Counted from the first letter of the stretch, positions 8,360 to 21,759 are shown. The stretch: 64,000 nucleotides of DNA from Pagrus major (GCF_040436345.1 NC_133238.1:3261267-3325266), one strand, 5' to 3'. Made by a program: numbers and translations. Notes: a model not told the origin generated them from the letters alone.

Positions 8360-8431
8360 GGTTCCATGGTGTAATGGTTAGCACTCTGGACTCTGAATCC
8401 AGCGATCCGAGTTCAAATCTCGGTGGGACCT
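8360..8431 (+). tRNA. trnaq-cug: tRNA-Gln (CTG), unit 3
   Basis: Consensus gene with T4 after it. The spacer downstream holds the 17-bp block (8773-8789) for the first time. Confidence 0.96.
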
Positions 8432-9263
8432 GGTTTTAAATGTTACAGGGCCTCGTGGGCGTTCCCACTGTAAACCATAAGGTGGCAACACAGTTGTTCC
8501 AGGTACCCCTAAGTCCCGATACGAGCAGGTGTTCACTGTCGTCCAATCAACCCTAGAGACTTGGGATTCCAAATGTGATAGAAGAGGAAGGAGTGAAATG
8601 GATTCCAGTTACATTATTTGTGCACACTTTGGATTCTGTCTCATTCTCACCACAAAAGTGAGGCTTCACCGAACTTGCTGCGTCTGGGTGTCTGTGCTCA
8701 TCGTTGAAAGGCCAGCATACTGCGAGCGGTGGGGCGGTTGAACAGCCATGAAACACCGTCCGGCCAGCTTTGCAACGTCGGATGATGGGCTGTGTCCGAG
8801 CGTTTCTGTGACTTTCTATTGCCTGAAATGCCGTTGGGGCGGTTCACTTGGCTAACGTTGGCTGAAAAGCTGATCTTCAAGTGGGAGATGCGCCAACGGT
8901 CGGGTTAACGAGGGTGTTGAAGACGTTTCACGTCTCATCTGAAAGGACTTTTCAGTTTTTACGGCCTGGTGGGGAGGCCCTGGTTGCCTTGGTTGAAAAC
9001 TTAGATACACCAGGAGCTGGATGTCTGAAAACCGTCGCAGACATGTACAAAGAAGTTGAATAGACTACGAATGAACCAACCAGGAATGTGTGCCTGCATG
9101 TATTGTCAACGCAGCGCCTTACTGGATGACCCTGCGATACCGTAAAAGTTGAGCATTGATATGTGACAGCACAGTCGCTATAATGTGTCACATGATGGCA
9201 GATGTAATGTACCGTCTGCCCGTACACTTTGGAATTTCCCCTGAAAGACAAAAGCCTTTTAAG

Positions 9264-9346
9264 GTCAGGATGGCCGAGCGGTCTAAGGCGCTGCGTTCAG
9301 GTTGCAGTCTCCCCTGGAGGCGTGGGTTCGAATCCCACTTCTGACA
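9264..9346 (+). tRNA. trnal-cag: tRNA-Leu (CAG), unit 4, anticodon-stem wobble
   Basis: C-to-T at 9303 turns the closing anticodon-stem pair into G-U. The fold is kept, so it is probably still functional. The only copy with this change. Confidence 0.92.
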
Positions 9347-9921
9347 TGCCGTGTTTTTCACTGGAACTGTTTCTTCTAACGTGATATCTGGAAAGAAAAG
9401 TCGGCAATATATGCGTGTTGGCAGTTCTGACATAACCCCTGTACAAGGCGCAACGTTATTCATTTCTGTTTGCGCACTTTGTTCCCTGAGCAAAGAATAG
9501 TCTCGTTTGTCTTTCTCAACTTGCCTTTTTATTGGAGCTTTGGTCCCGCCGCAATTAATAGCAGTCAATCACGGTCCCGACTTTTGAGTTTGTATGCGAA
9601 AGGCCAGTGGGTCAACAATCTCAAGCTGTGAGGTGTAAACTTGCCAGTTTGTTGTTGTCTCCAGTAGCCCTATTTGGTGCTGGATTAATTGTTTGTGGGA
9701 TTTCCTTGAGAACAATGTCTAAAGTTGGCATTTCCCACAGCTGCTGTCGACTGTGACCAGTCAGCTAACTAATTCAAGTAAGTTGGCGCGTAAAGTTAGC
9801 ATTTTTAACGTGTTATCTTCTGTGTCACTGGTATTGATGCATGCCTTCTTTGTAGTACATGAGAAAGACGCAATAACACGTTCCAAAAGCGTTCTACAGC
9901 GATCAGGGGGAGCTCTTCTGA

Positions 9922-9993
9922 GGTTCCATGGTGTAATGGTTAGCACTCTGGACTCTGAATCCAGCGATCCGAGTTCAAATCTCGGTGGGACCT
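9922..9993 (+). tRNA. trnaq-cug: tRNA-Gln (CTG), unit 4
   Basis: Consensus gene in a long unit. Confidence 0.96.
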
Positions 9994-10825
9994 GGTTTTA
10001 AATGTTACAGGGCCTCGTGGGCGTTCCCACTGTAAACCATAAGGTGGCAACACAGTTGTTCCAGGTACCCCTAAGTCCCGATACGAGCAGGTGTTCACTG
10101 TCGTCCAATCAACCCTAGAGACTTGGGATTCCAAATGTGATAGAAGAGGAAGGAGTGAAATGGATTCCAGTTACATTATTTGTGCACACTTTGGATTCTG
10201 TCTCATTCTCACCACAAAAGTGAGGCTTCACCGAACTTGCTGCGTCTGGGTGTCTGTGCTCATCGTTGAAAGGCCAGCATACTGCGAGCGGTGGGGCGGT
10301 TGAACAGCCATGAAACACCGTCCGGCCAGCTTTGCAACGTCGGATGATGGGCTGTGTCCGAGCGTTTCTGTGACTTTCTATTGCCTGAAATGCCGTTGGG
10401 GCGGTTCACTTGGCTAACGTTGGCTGAAAAGCTGATCTTCAAGTGGGAGATGCGCCAACGGTCGGGTTAACGAGGGTGTTGAAGACGTTTCACGTCTCAT
10501 CTGAAAGGACTTTTCAGTTTTTACGGCCTGGTGGGGAGGCCCTGGTTGCCTTGGTTGAAAACTTAGATACACCAGGAGCTGGATGTCTGAAAACCGTCGC
10601 AGACATGTACAAAGAAGTTGAATAGACTACGAATGAACCAACCAGGAATGTGTGCCTGCATGTATTGTCAACGCAGCGCCTTACTGGATGACCCTGCGAT
10701 ACCGTAAAAGTTGAGCATTGATATGTGACAGCACAGTCGCTATAATGTGTCACATGATGGCAGATGTAATGTACCGTCTGCCCGTACACTTTGGAATTTC
10801 CCCTGAAAGACAAAAGCCTTTTAAG

Positions 10826-10908
10826 GTCAGGATGGCCGAGCGGTCTAAGGCGCTGCGTTCAGGTCGCAGTCTCCCCTGGAGGCGTGGGTTCGAATCCCAC
10901 TTCTGACA
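10826..10908 (+). tRNA. trnal-cag: tRNA-Leu (CAG), unit 5
   Basis: Consensus gene; plain long unit without diagnostic variants. Confidence 0.96.
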
Positions 10909-11483
10909 TGCCGTGTTTTTCACTGGAACTGTTTCTTCTAACGTGATATCTGGAAAGAAAAGTCGGCAATATATGCGTGTTGGCAGTTCTGACATAACCC
11001 CTGTACAAGGCGCAACGTTATTCATTTCTGTTTGCGCACTTTGTTCCCTGAGCAAAGAATAGTCTCGTTTGTCTTTCTCAACTTGCCTTTTTATTGGAGC
11101 TTTGGTCCCGCCGCAATTAATAGCAGTCAATCACGGTCCCGACTTTTGAGTTTGTATGCGAAAGGCCAGTGGGTCAACAATCTCAAGCTGTGAGGTGTAA
11201 ACTTGCCAGTTTGTTGTTGTCTCCAGTAGCCCTATTTGGTGCTGGATTAATTGTTTGTGGGATTTCCTTGAGAACAATGTCTAAAGTTGGCATTTCCCAC
11301 AGCTGCTGTCGACTGTGACCAGTCAGCTAACTAATTCAAGTAAGTTGGCGCGTAAAGTTAGCATTTTTAACGTGTTATCTTCTGTGTCACTGGTATTGAT
11401 GCATGCCTTCTTTGTAGTACATGAGAAAGACGCAATAACACGTTCCAAAAGCGTTCTACAGCGATCAGGGGGAGCTCTTCTGA

Positions 11484-11555
11484 GGTTCCATGGTGTAATG
11501 GTTAGCACTCTGGACTCTGAATCCAGCGATCCGAGTTCAAATCTCGGTGGGACCT
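11484..11555 (+). tRNA. trnaq-cug: tRNA-Gln (CTG), unit 5
   Basis: Consensus gene. Confidence 0.96.
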
Positions 11556-12387
11556 GGTTTTAAATGTTACAGGGCCTCGTGGGCGTTCCCACTGTAAACC
11601 ATAAGGTGGCAACACAGTTGTTCCAGGTACCCCTAAGTCCCGATACGAGCAGGTGTTCACTGTCGTCCAATCAACCCTAGAGACTTGGGATTCCAAATGT
11701 GATAGAAGAGGAAGGAGTGAAATGGATTCCAGTTACATTATTTGTGCACACTTTGGATTCTGTCTCATTCTCACCACAAAAGTGAGGCTTCACCGAACTT
11801 GCTGCGTCTGGGTGTCTGTGCTCATCGTTGAAAGGCCAGCATACTGCGAGCGGTGGGGCGGTTGAACAGCCATGAAACACCGTCCGGCCAGCTTTGCAAC
11901 GTCGGATGATGGGCTGTGTCCGAGCGTTTCTGTGACTTTCTATTGCCTGAAATGCCGTTGGGGCGGTTCACTTGGCTAACGTTGGCTGAAAAGCTGATCT
12001 TCAAGTGGGAGATGCGCCAACGGTCGGGTTAACGAGGGTGTTGAAGACGTTTCACGTCTCATCTGAAAGGACTTTTCAGTTTTTACGGCCTGGTGGGGAG
12101 GCCCTGGTTGCCTTGGTTGAAAACTTAGATACACCAGGAGCTGGATGTCTGAAAACCGTCGCAGACATGTACAAAGAAGTTGAATAGACTACGAATGAAC
12201 CAACCAGGAATGTGTGCCTGCATGTATTGTCAACGCAGCGCCTTACTGGATGACCCTGCGATACCGTAAAAGTTGAGCATTGATATGTGACAGCACAGTC
12301 GCTATAATGTGTCACATGATGGCAGATGTAATGTACCGTCTGCCCGTACACTTTGGAATTTCCCCTGAAAGACAAAAGCCTTTTAAG

Positions 12388-12470
12388 GTCAGGATGGCCG
12401 AGCGGTCTAAGGCGCTGCGTTCAGGTCGCAGTCTCCCCTGGAGGCGTGGGTTCGAATCCCACTTCTGACA
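12388..12470 (+). tRNA. trnal-cag: tRNA-Leu (CAG), unit 6
   Basis: Consensus gene. The following spacer has a private T at 12628. Confidence 0.96.
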
Positions 12471-13045
12471 TGCCGTGTTTTTCACTGGAACTGTTTCTTC
12501 TAACGTGATATCTGGAAAGAAAAGTCGGCAATATATGCGTGTTGGCAGTTCTGACATAACCCCTGTACAAGGCGCAACGTTATTCATTTCTGTTTGCGCA
12601 CTTTGTTCCCTGAGCAAAGAATAGTCTTGTTTGTCTTTCTCAACTTGCCTTTTTATTGGAGCTTTGGTCCCGCCGCAATTAATAGCAGTCAATCACGGTC
12701 CCGACTTTTGAGTTTGTATGCGAAAGGCCAGTGGGTCAACAATCTCAAGCTGTGAGGTGTAAACTTGCCAGTTTGTTGTTGTCTCCAGTAGCCCTATTTG
12801 GTGCTGGATTAATTGTTTGTGGGATTTCCTTGAGAACAATGTCTAAAGTTGGCATTTCCCACAGCTGCTGTCGACTGTGACCAGTCAGCTAACTAATTCA
12901 AGTAAGTTGGCGCGTAAAGTTAGCATTTTTAACGTGTTATCTTCTGTGTCACTGGTATTGATGCATGCCTTCTTTGTAGTACATGAGAAAGACGCAATAA
13001 CACGTTCCAAAAGCGTTCTACAGCGATCAGCGGGGGCTCTTCTGA

Positions 13046-13117
13046 GGTTCCTTGGTGTAATGGTTAGCACTCTGGACTCTGAATCCAGCGATCCGAGTTC
13101 AAATCTCGGTGGGACCT
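13046..13117 (+). tRNA. trnaq-cug: tRNA-Gln (CTG), unit 6, acceptor-stem mismatch
   Basis: A-to-T at 13052 (tRNA position 7) replaces the last acceptor pair A7-T66 with a T-T mismatch, likely lowering stability. Two more private changes lie just upstream (13031, 13035), giving three substitutions in 22 bp. Confidence 0.88.
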
Positions 13118-13949
13118 GGTTTTAAATGTTACAGGGCCTCGTGGGCGTTCCCACTGTAAACCATAAGGTGGCAACACAGTTGTTCCAGGTACCCCTAAGT
13201 CCCGATACGAGCAGGTGTTCACTGTCGTCCAATCAACCCTAGAGACTTGGGATTCCAAATGTGATAGAAGAGGAAGGAGTGAAATGGATTCCAGTTACAT
13301 TATTTGTGCACACTTTGGATTCTGTCTCATTCTCACCACAAAAGTGAGGCTTCACCGAACTTGCTGCGTCTGGGTGTCTGTGCTCATCGTTGAAAGGCCA
13401 GCATACTGCGAGCGGTGGGGCGGTTGAACAGCCATGAAACACCGTCCGGCCAGCTTTGCAACGTCGGATGATGGGCTGTGTCCGAGCGTTTCTGTGACTT
13501 TCTATTGCCTGAAATGCCGTTGGGGCGGTTCACTTGGCTAACGTTGGCTGAAAAGCTGATCTTCAAGTGGGAGATGCGCCAACGGTCGGGTTAACGAGGG
13601 TGTTGAAGACGTTTCACGTCTCATCTGAAAGGACTTTTCAGTTTTTACGGCCTGGTGGGGAGGCCCTGGTTGCCTTGGTTGAAAACTTAGATACACCAGG
13701 AGCTGGATGTCTGAAAACCGTCGCAGACATGTACAAAGAAGTTGAATAGACTACGAATGAACCAACCAGGAATGTGTGCCTGCATGTATTGTCAACGCAG
13801 CGCCTTACTGGATGACCCTGCGATACCGTAAAAGTTGAGCATTGATATGTGACAGCACAGTCGCTATAATGTGTCACATGATGGCAGATGTAATGTACCG
13901 TCTGCCCGTACACTTTGGAATTTCCCCTGAAAGACAAAAGCCTTTTAAG

Positions 13950-14032
13950 GTCAGGATGGCCGAGCGGTCTAAGGCGCTGCGTTCAGGTCGCAGTCTCCCC
14001 TGGAGGCGTGGGTTCGAATCCCACTTCTGACA
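13950..14032 (+). tRNA. trnal-cag: tRNA-Leu (CAG), unit 7
   Basis: Consensus gene. Confidence 0.96.
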
Positions 14033-14607
14033 TGCCGTGTTTTTCACTGGAACTGTTTCTTCTAACGTGATATCTGGAAAGAAAAGTCGGCAATATATGC
14101 GTGTTGGCAGTTCTGACATAACCCCTGTACAAGGCGCAACGTTATTCATTTCTGTTTGCGCACTTTGTTCCCTGAGCAAAGAATAGTCTCGTTTGTCTTT
14201 CTCAACTTGCCTTTTTATTGGAGCTTTGGTCCCGCCGCAATTAATAGCAGTCAATCACGGTCCCGACTTTTGAGTTTGTATGCGAAAGGCCAGTGGGTCA
14301 ACAATCTCAAGCTGTGAGGTGTAAACTTGCCAGTTTGTTGTTGTCTCCAGTAGCCCTATTTGGTGCTGGATTAATTGTTTGTGGGATTTCCTTGAGAACA
14401 ATGTCTAAAGTTGGCATTTCCCACAGCTGCTGTCGACTGTGACCAGTCAGCTAACTAATTCAAGTAAGTTGGCGCGTAAAGTTAGCATTTTTAACGTGTT
14501 ATCTTCTGTGTCACTGGTATTGATGCATGCCTTCTTTGTAGTACATGAGAAAGACGCAATAACACGTTCCAAAAGCGTTCTACAGCGATCAGGGGCAGCT
14601 CTTCTGA

Positions 14608-14679
14608 GGTTCCATGGTGTAATGGTTAGCACTCTGGACTCTGAATCCAGCGATCCGAGTTCAAATCTCGGTGGGACCT
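14608..14679 (+). tRNA. trnaq-cug: tRNA-Gln (CTG), unit 7
   Basis: Consensus gene with a private G-to-C at 14596 in the upstream G-rich patch. Confidence 0.95.
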
Positions 14680-15511
14680 GGTTTTAAATGTTACAGGGCC
14701 TCGTGGGCGTTCCCACTGTAAACCATAAGGTGGCAACACAGTTGTTCCAGGTACCCCTAAGTCCCGATACGAGCAGGTGTTCACTGTCGTCCAATCAACC
14801 CTAGAGACTTGGGATTCCAAATGTGATAGAAGAGGAAGGAGTGAAATGGATTCCAGTTACATTATTTGTGCACACTTTGGATTCTGTCTCATTCTCACCA
14901 CAAAAGTGAGGCTTCACCGAACTTGCTGCGTCTGGGTGTCTGTGCTCATCGTTGAAAGGCCAGCATACTGCGAGCGGTGGGGCGGTTGAACAGCCATGAA
15001 ACACCGTCCGGCCAGCTTTGCAACGTCGGATGATGGGCTGTGTCCGAGCGTTTCTGTGACTTTCTATTGCCTGAAATGCCGTTGGGGCGGTTCACTTGGC
15101 TAACGTTGGCTGAAAAGCTGATCTTCAAGTGGGAGATGCGCCAACGGTCGGGTTAACGAGGGTGTTGAAGACGTTTCACGTCTCATCTGAAAGGACTTTT
15201 CAGTTTTTACGGCCTGGTGGGGAGGCCCTGGTTGCCTTGGTTGAAAACTTAGATACACCAGGAGCTGGATGTCTGAAAACCGTCGCAGACATGTACAAAG
15301 AAGTTGAATAGACTACGAATGAACCAACCAGGAATGTGTGCCTGCATGTATTGTCAACGCAGCGCCTTACTGGATGACCCTGCGATACCGTAAAAGTTGA
15401 GCATTGATATGTGACAGCACAGTCGCTATAATGTGTCACATGATGGCAGATGTAATGTACCGTCTGCCCGTACACTTTGGAATTTCCCCTGAAAGACAAA
15501 AGCCTTTTAAG

Positions 15512-15594
15512 GTCAGGATGGCCGAGCGGTCTAAGGCGCTGCGTTCAGGTCGCAGTCTCCCCTGGAGGCGTGGGTTCGAATCCCACTTCTGACA
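15512..15594 (+). tRNA. trnal-cag: tRNA-Leu (CAG), unit 8
   Basis: Consensus gene; plain long unit. Confidence 0.96.
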
Positions 15595-16169
15595 TGCCGT
15601 GTTTTTCACTGGAACTGTTTCTTCTAACGTGATATCTGGAAAGAAAAGTCGGCAATATATGCGTGTTGGCAGTTCTGACATAACCCCTGTACAAGGCGCA
15701 ACGTTATTCATTTCTGTTTGCGCACTTTGTTCCCTGAGCAAAGAATAGTCTCGTTTGTCTTTCTCAACTTGCCTTTTTATTGGAGCTTTGGTCCCGCCGC
15801 AATTAATAGCAGTCAATCACGGTCCCGACTTTTGAGTTTGTATGCGAAAGGCCAGTGGGTCAACAATCTCAAGCTGTGAGGTGTAAACTTGCCAGTTTGT
15901 TGTTGTCTCCAGTAGCCCTATTTGGTGCTGGATTAATTGTTTGTGGGATTTCCTTGAGAACAATGTCTAAAGTTGGCATTTCCCACAGCTGCTGTCGACT
16001 GTGACCAGTCAGCTAACTAATTCAAGTAAGTTGGCGCGTAAAGTTAGCATTTTTAACGTGTTATCTTCTGTGTCACTGGTATTGATGCATGCCTTCTTTG
16101 TAGTACATGAGAAAGACGCAATAACACGTTCCAAAAGCGTTCTACAGCGATCAGGGGGAGCTCTTCTGA

Positions 16170-16241
16170 GGTTCCATGGTGTAATGGTTAGCACTCTGGA
16201 CTCTGAATCCAGCGATCCGAGTTCAAATCTCGGTGGGACCT
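16170..16241 (+). tRNA. trnaq-cug: tRNA-Gln (CTG), unit 8
   Basis: Consensus gene. Confidence 0.96.
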
Positions 16242-17073
16242 GGTTTTAAATGTTACAGGGCCTCGTGGGCGTTCCCACTGTAAACCATAAGGTGGCAACA
16301 CAGTTGTTCCAGGTACCCCTAAGTCCCGATACGAGCAGGTGTTCACTGTCGTCCAATCAACCCTAGAGACTTGGGATTCCAAATGTGATAGAAGAGGAAG
16401 GAGTGAAATGGATTCCAGTTACATTATTTGTGCACACTTTGGATTCTGTCTCATTCTCACCACAAAAGTGAGGCTTCACCGAACTTGCTGCGTCTGGGTG
16501 TCTGTGCTCATCGTTGAAAGGCCAGCATACTGCGAGCGGTGGGGCGGTTGAACAGCCATGAAACACCGTCCGGCCAGCTTTGCAACGTCGGATGATGGGC
16601 TGTGTCCGAGCGTTTCTGTGACTTTCTATTGCCTGAAATGCCGTTGGGGCGGTTCACTTGGCTAACGTTGGCTGAAAAGCTGATCTTCAAGTGGGAGATG
16701 CGCCAACGGTCGGGTTAACGAGGGTGTTGAAGACGTTTCACGTCTCATCTGAAAGGACTTTTCAGTTTTTACGGCCTGGTGGGGAGGCCCTGGTTGCCTT
16801 GGTTGAAAACTTAGATACACCAGGAGCTGGATGTCTGAAAACCGTCGCAGACATGTACAAAGAAGTTGAATAGACTACGAATGAACCAACCAGGAATGTG
16901 TGCCTGCATGTATTGTCAACGCAGCGCCTTACTGGATGACCCTGCGATACCGTAAAAGTTGAGCATTGATATGTGACAGCACAGTCGCTATAATGTGTCA
17001 CATGATGGCAGATGTAATGTACCGTCTGCCCGTACACTTTGGAATTTCCCCTGAAAGACAAAAGCCTTTTAAG

Positions 17074-17156
17074 GTCAGGATGGCCGAGCGGTCTAAGGCG
17101 CTGCGTTCAGGTCGCAGTCTCCCCTGGAGGCGTGGGTTCGAATCCCACTTCTGACA
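17074..17156 (+). tRNA. trnal-cag: tRNA-Leu (CAG), unit 9
   Basis: Consensus gene. T-to-G at 17172 just after the T5 run marks the start of block A. Confidence 0.96.
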
Positions 17157-17731
17157 TGCCGTGTTTTTCACGGGAACTGTTTCTTCTAACGTGATATCTG
17201 GAAAGAAAAGTCGGCAATATATGCGTGTTGGCAGTTCTGACATAACCCCTGTACAAGGCGCAACGTTATTCATTTCTGTTTGCGCACTTTGTTCCCTGAG
17301 CAAAGAATAGTCTCGTTTGTCTTTCTCAACTTGCCTTTTTATTGGAGCTTTGGTCCCGCCGCAATTAATAGCAGTCAATCACGGTCCCGACTTTTGAGTT
17401 TGTATGCGAAAGGCCAGTGGGTCAACAATCTCAAGCTGTGAGGTGTAAACTTGCCAGTTTGTTGTTGTCTCCAGTAGCCCTATTTGGTGCTGGATTAATT
17501 GTTTGTGGGATTTCCTTGAGAACAATGTCTAAAGTTGGCATTTCCCACAGCTGCTGTCGACTGTGACCAGTCAGCTAACTAATTCAAGTAAGTTGGCGCG
17601 TAAAGTTAGCATTTTTAACGTGTTATCTTCTGTGTCACTGGTATTGATGCATGCCTTCTTTGTAGTACATGAGAAAGACGCAATAACACGTTCCAAAAGC
17701 GTTCTACAGCGATCAGGGGGAGCTCTTCTGA

Positions 17732-17803
17732 GGTTCCATGGTGTAATGGTTAGCACTCTGGACTCTGAATCCAGCGATCCGAGTTCAAATCTCGGTGGGA
17801 CCT
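17732..17803 (+). tRNA. trnaq-cug: tRNA-Gln (CTG), unit 9
   Basis: Consensus gene. Confidence 0.96.
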
Positions 17804-18635
17804 GGTTTTAAATGTTACAGGGCCTCGTGGGCGTTCCCACTGTAAACCATAAGGTGGCAACACAGTTGTTCCAGGTACCCCTAAGTCCCGATACGAGCAG
17901 GTGTTCACTGTCGTCCAATCAACCCTAGAGACTTGGGATTCCAAATGTGATAGAAGAGGAAGGAGTGAAATGGATTCCAGTTACATTATTTGTGCACACT
18001 TTGGATTCTGTCTCATTCTCACCACAAAAGTGAGGCTTCACCGAACTTGCTGCGTCTGGGTGTCTGTGCTCATCGTTGAAAGGCCAGCATACTGCGAGCG
18101 GTGGGGCGGTTGAACAGCCATGAAACACCGTCCGGCCAGCTTTGCAACGTCGGATGATGGGCTGTGTCCGAGCGTTTCTGTGACTTTCTATTGCCTGAAA
18201 TGCCGTTGGGGCGGTTCACTTGGCTAACGTTGGCTGAAAAGCTGATCTTCAAGTGGGAGATGCGCCAACGGTCGGGTTAACGAGGGTGTTGAAGACGTTT
18301 CACGTCTCATCTGAAAGGACTTTTCAGTTTTTACGGCCTGGTGGGGAGGCCCTGGTTGCCTTGGTTGAAAACTTAGATACACCAGGAGCTGGATGTCTGA
18401 AAACCGTCGCAGACATGTACAAAGAAGTTGAATAGACTACGAATGAACCAACCAGGAATGTGTGCCTGCATGTATTGTCAACGCAGCGCCTTACTGGATG
18501 ACCCTGCGATACCGTAAAAGTTGAGCATTGATATGTGACAGCACAGTCGCTATAATGTGTCACATGATGGCAGATGTAATGTACCGTCTGCCCGTACACT
18601 TTGGAATTTCCCCTGAAAGACAAAAGCCTTTTAAG

Positions 18636-18718
18636 GTCAGGATGGCCGAGCGGTCTAAGGCGCTGCGTTCAGGTCGCAGTCTCCCCTGGAGGCGTGGGTT
18701 CGAATCCCACTTCTGACA
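18636..18718 (+). tRNA. trnal-cag: tRNA-Leu (CAG), unit 10
   Basis: Consensus gene. Confidence 0.96.
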
Positions 18719-19293
18719 TGCCGTGTTTTTCACTGGAACTGTTTCTTCTAACGTGATATCTGGAAAGAAAAGTCGGCAATATATGCGTGTTGGCAGTTCT
18801 GACATAACCCCTGTACAAGGCGCAACGTTATTCATTTCTGTTTGCGCACTTTGTTCCCTGAGCAAAGAATAGTCTCGTTTGTCTTTCTCAACTTGCCTTT
18901 TTATTGGAGCTTTGGTCCCGCCGCAATTAATAGCAGTCAATCACGGTCCCGACTTTTGAGTTTGTATGCGAAAGGCCAGTGGGTCAACAATCTCAAGCTG
19001 TGAGGTGTAAACTTGCCAGTTTGTTGTTGTCTCCAGTAGCCCTATTTGGTGCTGGATTAATTGTTTGTGGGATTTCCTTGAGAACAATGTCTAAAGTTGG
19101 CATTTCCCACAGCTGCTGTCGACTGTGACCAGTCAGCTAACTAATTCAAGTAAGTTGGCGCGTAAAGTTAGCATTTTTAACGTGTTATCTTCTGTGTCAC
19201 TGGTATTGATGCATGCCTTCTTTGTAGTACATGAGAAAGACGCAATAACACGTTCCAAAAGCGTTCTACAGCGATCAGGGGGAGCTCTTCTGA

Positions 19294-19365
19294 GGTTCCA
19301 TGGTGTAATGGTTAGCACTCTGGACTCTGAATCCAGCGATCCGAGTTCAAATCTCGGTGGGACCT
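19294..19365 (+). tRNA. trnaq-cug: tRNA-Gln (CTG), unit 10
   Basis: Consensus gene; G-to-A at 19389 in the bulge of the downstream stem-loop. Confidence 0.96.
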
Positions 19366-20197
19366 GGTTTTAAATGTTACAGGGCCTCATGGGCGTTCCC
19401 ACTGTAAACCATAAGGTGGCAACACAGTTGTTCCAGGTACCCCTAAGTCCCGATACGAGCAGGTGTTCACTGTCGTCCAATCAACCCTAGAGACTTGGGA
19501 TTCCAAATGTGATAGAAGAGGAAGGAGTGAAATGGATTCCAGTTACATTATTTGTGCACACTTTGGATTCTGTCTCATTCTCACCACAAAAGTGAGGCTT
19601 CACCGAACTTGCTGCGTCTGGGTGTCTGTGCTCATCGTTGAAAGGCCAGCATACTGCGAGCGGTGGGGCGGTTGAACAGCCATGAAACACCGTCCGGCCA
19701 GCTTTGCAACGTCGGATGATGGGCTGTGTCCGAGCGTTTCTGTGACTTTCTATTGCCTGAAATGCCGTTGGGGCGGTTCACTTGGCTAACGTTGGCTGAA
19801 AAGCTGATCTTCAAGTGGGAGATGCGCCAACGGTCGGGTTAACGAGGGTGTTGAAGACGTTTCACGTCTCATCTGAAAGGACTTTTCAGTTTTTACGGCC
19901 TGGTGGGGAGGCCCTGGTTGCCTTGGTTGAAAACTTAGATACACCAGGAGCTGGATGTCTGAAAACCGTCGCAGACATGTACAAAGAAGTTGAATAGACT
20001 ACGAATGAACCAACCAGGAATGTGTGCCTGCATGTATTGTCAACGCAGCGCCTTACTGGATGACCCTGCGATACCGTAAAAGTTGAGCATTGATATGTGA
20101 CAGCACAGTCGCTATAATGTGTCACATGATGGCAGATGTAATGTACCGTCTGCCCGTACACTTTGGAATTTCCCCTGAAAGACAAAAGCCTTTTAAG

Positions 20198-20280
20198 GTC
20201 AGGATGGCCGAGCGGTCTAAGGCGCTGCGTTCAGGTCGCAGTCTCCCCTGGAGGCGTGGGTTCGAATCCCACTTCTGACA
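20198..20280 (+). tRNA. trnal-cag: tRNA-Leu (CAG), unit 11
   Basis: Consensus gene; plain long unit. Confidence 0.96.
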
Positions 20281-20855
20281 TGCCGTGTTTTTCACTGGAA
20301 CTGTTTCTTCTAACGTGATATCTGGAAAGAAAAGTCGGCAATATATGCGTGTTGGCAGTTCTGACATAACCCCTGTACAAGGCGCAACGTTATTCATTTC
20401 TGTTTGCGCACTTTGTTCCCTGAGCAAAGAATAGTCTCGTTTGTCTTTCTCAACTTGCCTTTTTATTGGAGCTTTGGTCCCGCCGCAATTAATAGCAGTC
20501 AATCACGGTCCCGACTTTTGAGTTTGTATGCGAAAGGCCAGTGGGTCAACAATCTCAAGCTGTGAGGTGTAAACTTGCCAGTTTGTTGTTGTCTCCAGTA
20601 GCCCTATTTGGTGCTGGATTAATTGTTTGTGGGATTTCCTTGAGAACAATGTCTAAAGTTGGCATTTCCCACAGCTGCTGTCGACTGTGACCAGTCAGCT
20701 AACTAATTCAAGTAAGTTGGCGCGTAAAGTTAGCATTTTTAACGTGTTATCTTCTGTGTCACTGGTATTGATGCATGCCTTCTTTGTAGTACATGAGAAA
20801 GACGCAATAACACGTTCCAAAAGCGTTCTACAGCGATCAGGGGGAGCTCTTCTGA

Positions 20856-20927
20856 GGTTCCATGGTGTAATGGTTAGCACTCTGGACTCTGAATCCAGCG
20901 ATCCGAGTTCAAATCTCGGTGGGACCT
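20856..20927 (+). tRNA. trnaq-cug: tRNA-Gln (CTG), unit 11
   Basis: Consensus gene. Confidence 0.96.
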
Positions 20928-21759
20928 GGTTTTAAATGTTACAGGGCCTCGTGGGCGTTCCCACTGTAAACCATAAGGTGGCAACACAGTTGTTCCAGGT
21001 ACCCCTAAGTCCCGATACGAGCAGGTGTTCACTGTCGTCCAATCAACCCTAGAGACTTGGGATTCCAAATGTGATAGAAGAGGAAGGAGTGAAATGGATT
21101 CCAGTTACATTATTTGTGCACACTTTGGATTCTGTCTCATTCTCACCACAAAAGTGAGGCTTCACCGAACTTGCTGCGTCTGGGTGTCTGTGCTCATCGT
21201 TGAAAGGCCAGCATACTGCGAGCGGTGGGGCGGTTGAACAGCCATGAAACACCGTCCGGCCAGCTTTGCAACGTCGGATGATGGGCTGTGTCCGAGCGTT
21301 TCTGTGACTTTCTATTGCCTGAAATGCCGTTGGGGCGGTTCACTTGGCTAACGTTGGCTGAAAAGCTGATCTTCAAGTGGGAGATGCGCCAACGGTCGGG
21401 TTAACGAGGGTGTTGAAGACGTTTCACGTCTCATCTGAAAGGACTTTTCAGTTTTTACGGCCTGGTGGGGAGGCCCTGGTTGCCTTGGTTGAAAACTTAG
21501 ATACACCAGGAGCTGGATGTCTGAAAACCGTCGCAGACATGTACAAAGAAGTTGAATAGACTACGAATGAACCAACCAGGAATGTGTGCCTGCATGTATT
21601 GTCAACGCAGCGCCTTACTGGATGACCCTGCGATACCGTAAAAGTTGAGCATTGATATGTGACAGCACAGTCGCTATAATGTGTCACATGATGGCAGATG
21701 TAATGTACCGTCTGCCCGTACACTTTGGAATTTCCCCTGAAAGACAAAAGCCTTTTAAG

